Source of the DNA: Asparagopsis taxiformis
Taxonomy: Eukaryota > Rhodophyta > Florideophyceae > Bonnemaisoniales > Bonnemaisoniaceae
Assembly: GCA_030407315.1 (NCBI GenBank)
Contig: JALQPE010002421.1
Coordinates: 28,631 to 92,630 of the forward strand
Length of the DNA stretch: 64,000 nt
Direction of reading: 5' to 3'
Position numbers and translations under genes: made by a program
Shown: in pieces, positions 62,900 to 64,000 of the stretch
Numbering within the stretch: position 1 is the first letter of the stretch
Layout: each line of letters begins with the position of its first letter
Notes under the pieces: generated by a model
Databases searched by the model: none
Told to the model about the DNA's origin: nothing
Seen by the model: only the letters and a program-made list of their open reading frames with translations

Positions 62900-63180
62900 A
62901 TGCAGTTTCGCTGGGGTGCTGACAGCAAAGTCATCGTTACGATGACTTTGCTGTAATGATTTGATTTCTTACAGCAAAGTCATCGTACCGATGACTTTGC
63001 TGTAAGAAATCAAATCATTACAGCGGCCACAATTTTTACCGGGTAAAAAATTCTTGCTGATTTTTTTACCGGTAAAATTTTCTCACCACTGTAATCAAAC
63101 CTTTCCTTACAGCAAAGTCATCGTAACGATGACTTTGCTGTAAGCATCCCGGGTAAACGGCTTCGGCTGTAAGCGGTTGG
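62900..63180. repeat. Palindrome cluster of the copy-2/3 family downstream of dioxygenase 3
   Basis: Three 37-bp palindromes (62919-62955, 62969-63005, 63107-63143) with TTTTTACCGGGTAAAAAA and TTTTTTACCGGTAAAA cores between them. It closes with GCATCCCGGGTAAACGGCTTCGGCTGTAAG, whose reverse complement resembles the start of the 17694-18105 hairpin. 62669-62899 and 63181-63744 show no gene. Confidence 0.88.
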
Positions 63181-63744
63181 GAGTTTCGTCCGTCTCCCAC
63201 CCTGGGAAGGGTGAGAAGGGAAGTGTGGAGCCGGGAACATCGTACAACGATGGTTTGGACGACTGTTGACGGCTCTGGGGAGCACTCTGCGTCGTGCAAG
63301 CCTGGTTTGCGCTGGCTGCACTACCTGGTATTGAACGGTTCTGTGCGCAAAGTTTACTCATGAAGGAGTTAGGGTGTTGTGTACCACACCAACCATAGTT
63401 ACTAACATTTGCAGTGTACTCTAGTGATGTAATTATTATTCTAGTTTCTAGCTATACAATGATATTAAGTAAGTCAGATGTGCACAGAGCATGGTCTAAG
63501 CCTAGCACGGTAGAGAAAGATGGAAGAAAGATTGAAGGGTAGGCATGCAGAGGTATGAAGGCAGCAGTATGTGTAGACTATGGCAGTGGTAAGAAAATAT
63601 TTCATGCACCAAAGGGTGGGTAGAGTGACATTAGAGAGGTGGTGTGTAGGGGGAAGGTAGGTGGAGATGATGAAGGAGGACAACAGAAACGAGAGCGAGG
63701 GTTGAGACCAACGGCTTACAGATGGAGCAGTTTACCAGGGATGC

Positions 63745-64000
63745 TTACAGCAAAGTCATCGTTACGATGACTTTGCTGTAAGGAAAGGTTTCATTACAGT
63801 GGCCATGATTTCTTTACCCGGTAAAAAAATTCCTGGCCGCTGTAATGAAAACGTTTTCTTACAGCAAAGTCATCGTAACGATGACTTTGCTGTCAGGAAA
63901 CAAAAACATTACAGTGGCCATGATTTCTTTACCCGGTAAAAAATTCCTGGCCTCTGTAATGAAACGTTTCCTTCAGCAAAGTCATCGTAACGATGGCTTT
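63745..64000. repeat. Further palindromes of the copy-2/3 family, running off the window
   Basis: Palindromes at 63745-63781 and 63859-63895, and a degenerate third from about 63973 to the edge, with TTTACCCGGTAAAAAA cores between and GTGGCCATGATTTC blocks repeated. Confidence 0.88.

Larger units (their letters stand above)
51594..64000 (+). mobile_element. CACTA-type transposon, copy 3 (left part; right end off-window)
   Basis: It begins CACTACGGTGTTGAAAAGG at 51594 inside chromovirus 2, so it is younger than that element's insertion. It carries ACAGT-type subterminal repeats, a 35-bp tandem array, a long leader, the transposase (+) and a ParB-dioxygenase gene (+), in the order seen at the left of copy 1. 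ATA at 51591-51593 is a candidate 3-bp target duplication. The right end and the rest of the cargo are beyond 64000. Confidence 0.78.

Overview
The window is eukaryotic and consists almost entirely of transposable elements. It holds parts of three copies of a large CACTA-type DNA transposon and two Ty3/gypsy chromovirus retrotransposons, nested in each other. I recognise no host housekeeping gene, tRNA or rRNA. Coding regions are long and intronless. Transposons of this kind and intron-poor genes would fit an alga, perhaps a red alga, but nothing in the window fixes the taxon.

Layout. (1) 1-17693 is the right-hand part of CACTA copy 1: the C-terminal end of a transposase, two tandem genes joining a ParB-like domain to a 2-oxoglutarate/Fe(II)-type dioxygenase domain (1184-4707 broken, 5734-8550 intact), a reverse-strand ParB-like + DNA methyltransferase + SET fusion (9241-12750), a forward gene with a possible Tudor-like N-terminus (13482-14870), a reverse coiled-coil gene (15478-17001) and the terminal inverted repeat ending at 17693. 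(2) 17694-40471 is the right part of copy 2, with the same methyltransferase/X/Y trio (18297-25442) and a right terminus at about 40471. It is split by chromovirus 1 (25524-39657, 664-bp LTRs, 5-bp target duplication), which itself carries a solo LTR (32574-33362) inside its integrase. (3) 40472-41786 is unassigned. (4) 41792-51593 is chromovirus 2, with intact gag and pol, cut by CACTA copy 3. (5) 51594-64000 is the left part of copy 3: terminus, 35-bp tandem repeats, transposase (54273-58075) and a broken ParB-dioxygenase gene (59411-62668).

Overlaying the three partial copies gives one composite element: left terminus, long leader, transposase, ParB-dioxygenase 1, ParB-dioxygenase 2, then ParB-methyltransferase-SET (reverse), X (forward), Y (reverse) and right terminus, roughly 24 kb. 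A cut-and-paste transposon would thus carry its own apparent DNA-methylating, histone-methylating and DNA- or base-oxidising proteins, all sharing a ParB/Srx-like DGxHR domain.

Most intergenic gaps inside the CACTA copies hold element-specific compound palindromes. Copy 1 uses a family centred on AATAATACCCGGTATTATT, normally two per gap. Copies 2 and 3 use a different family built on CAAAGTCATCG half-sites plus a TTTTTACCCGGTAAAAA core. Both share the near-palindromic core TACCSGGTA. They may be binding sites for the ParB-like proteins or 3'-end/insulator elements; that role is inference.
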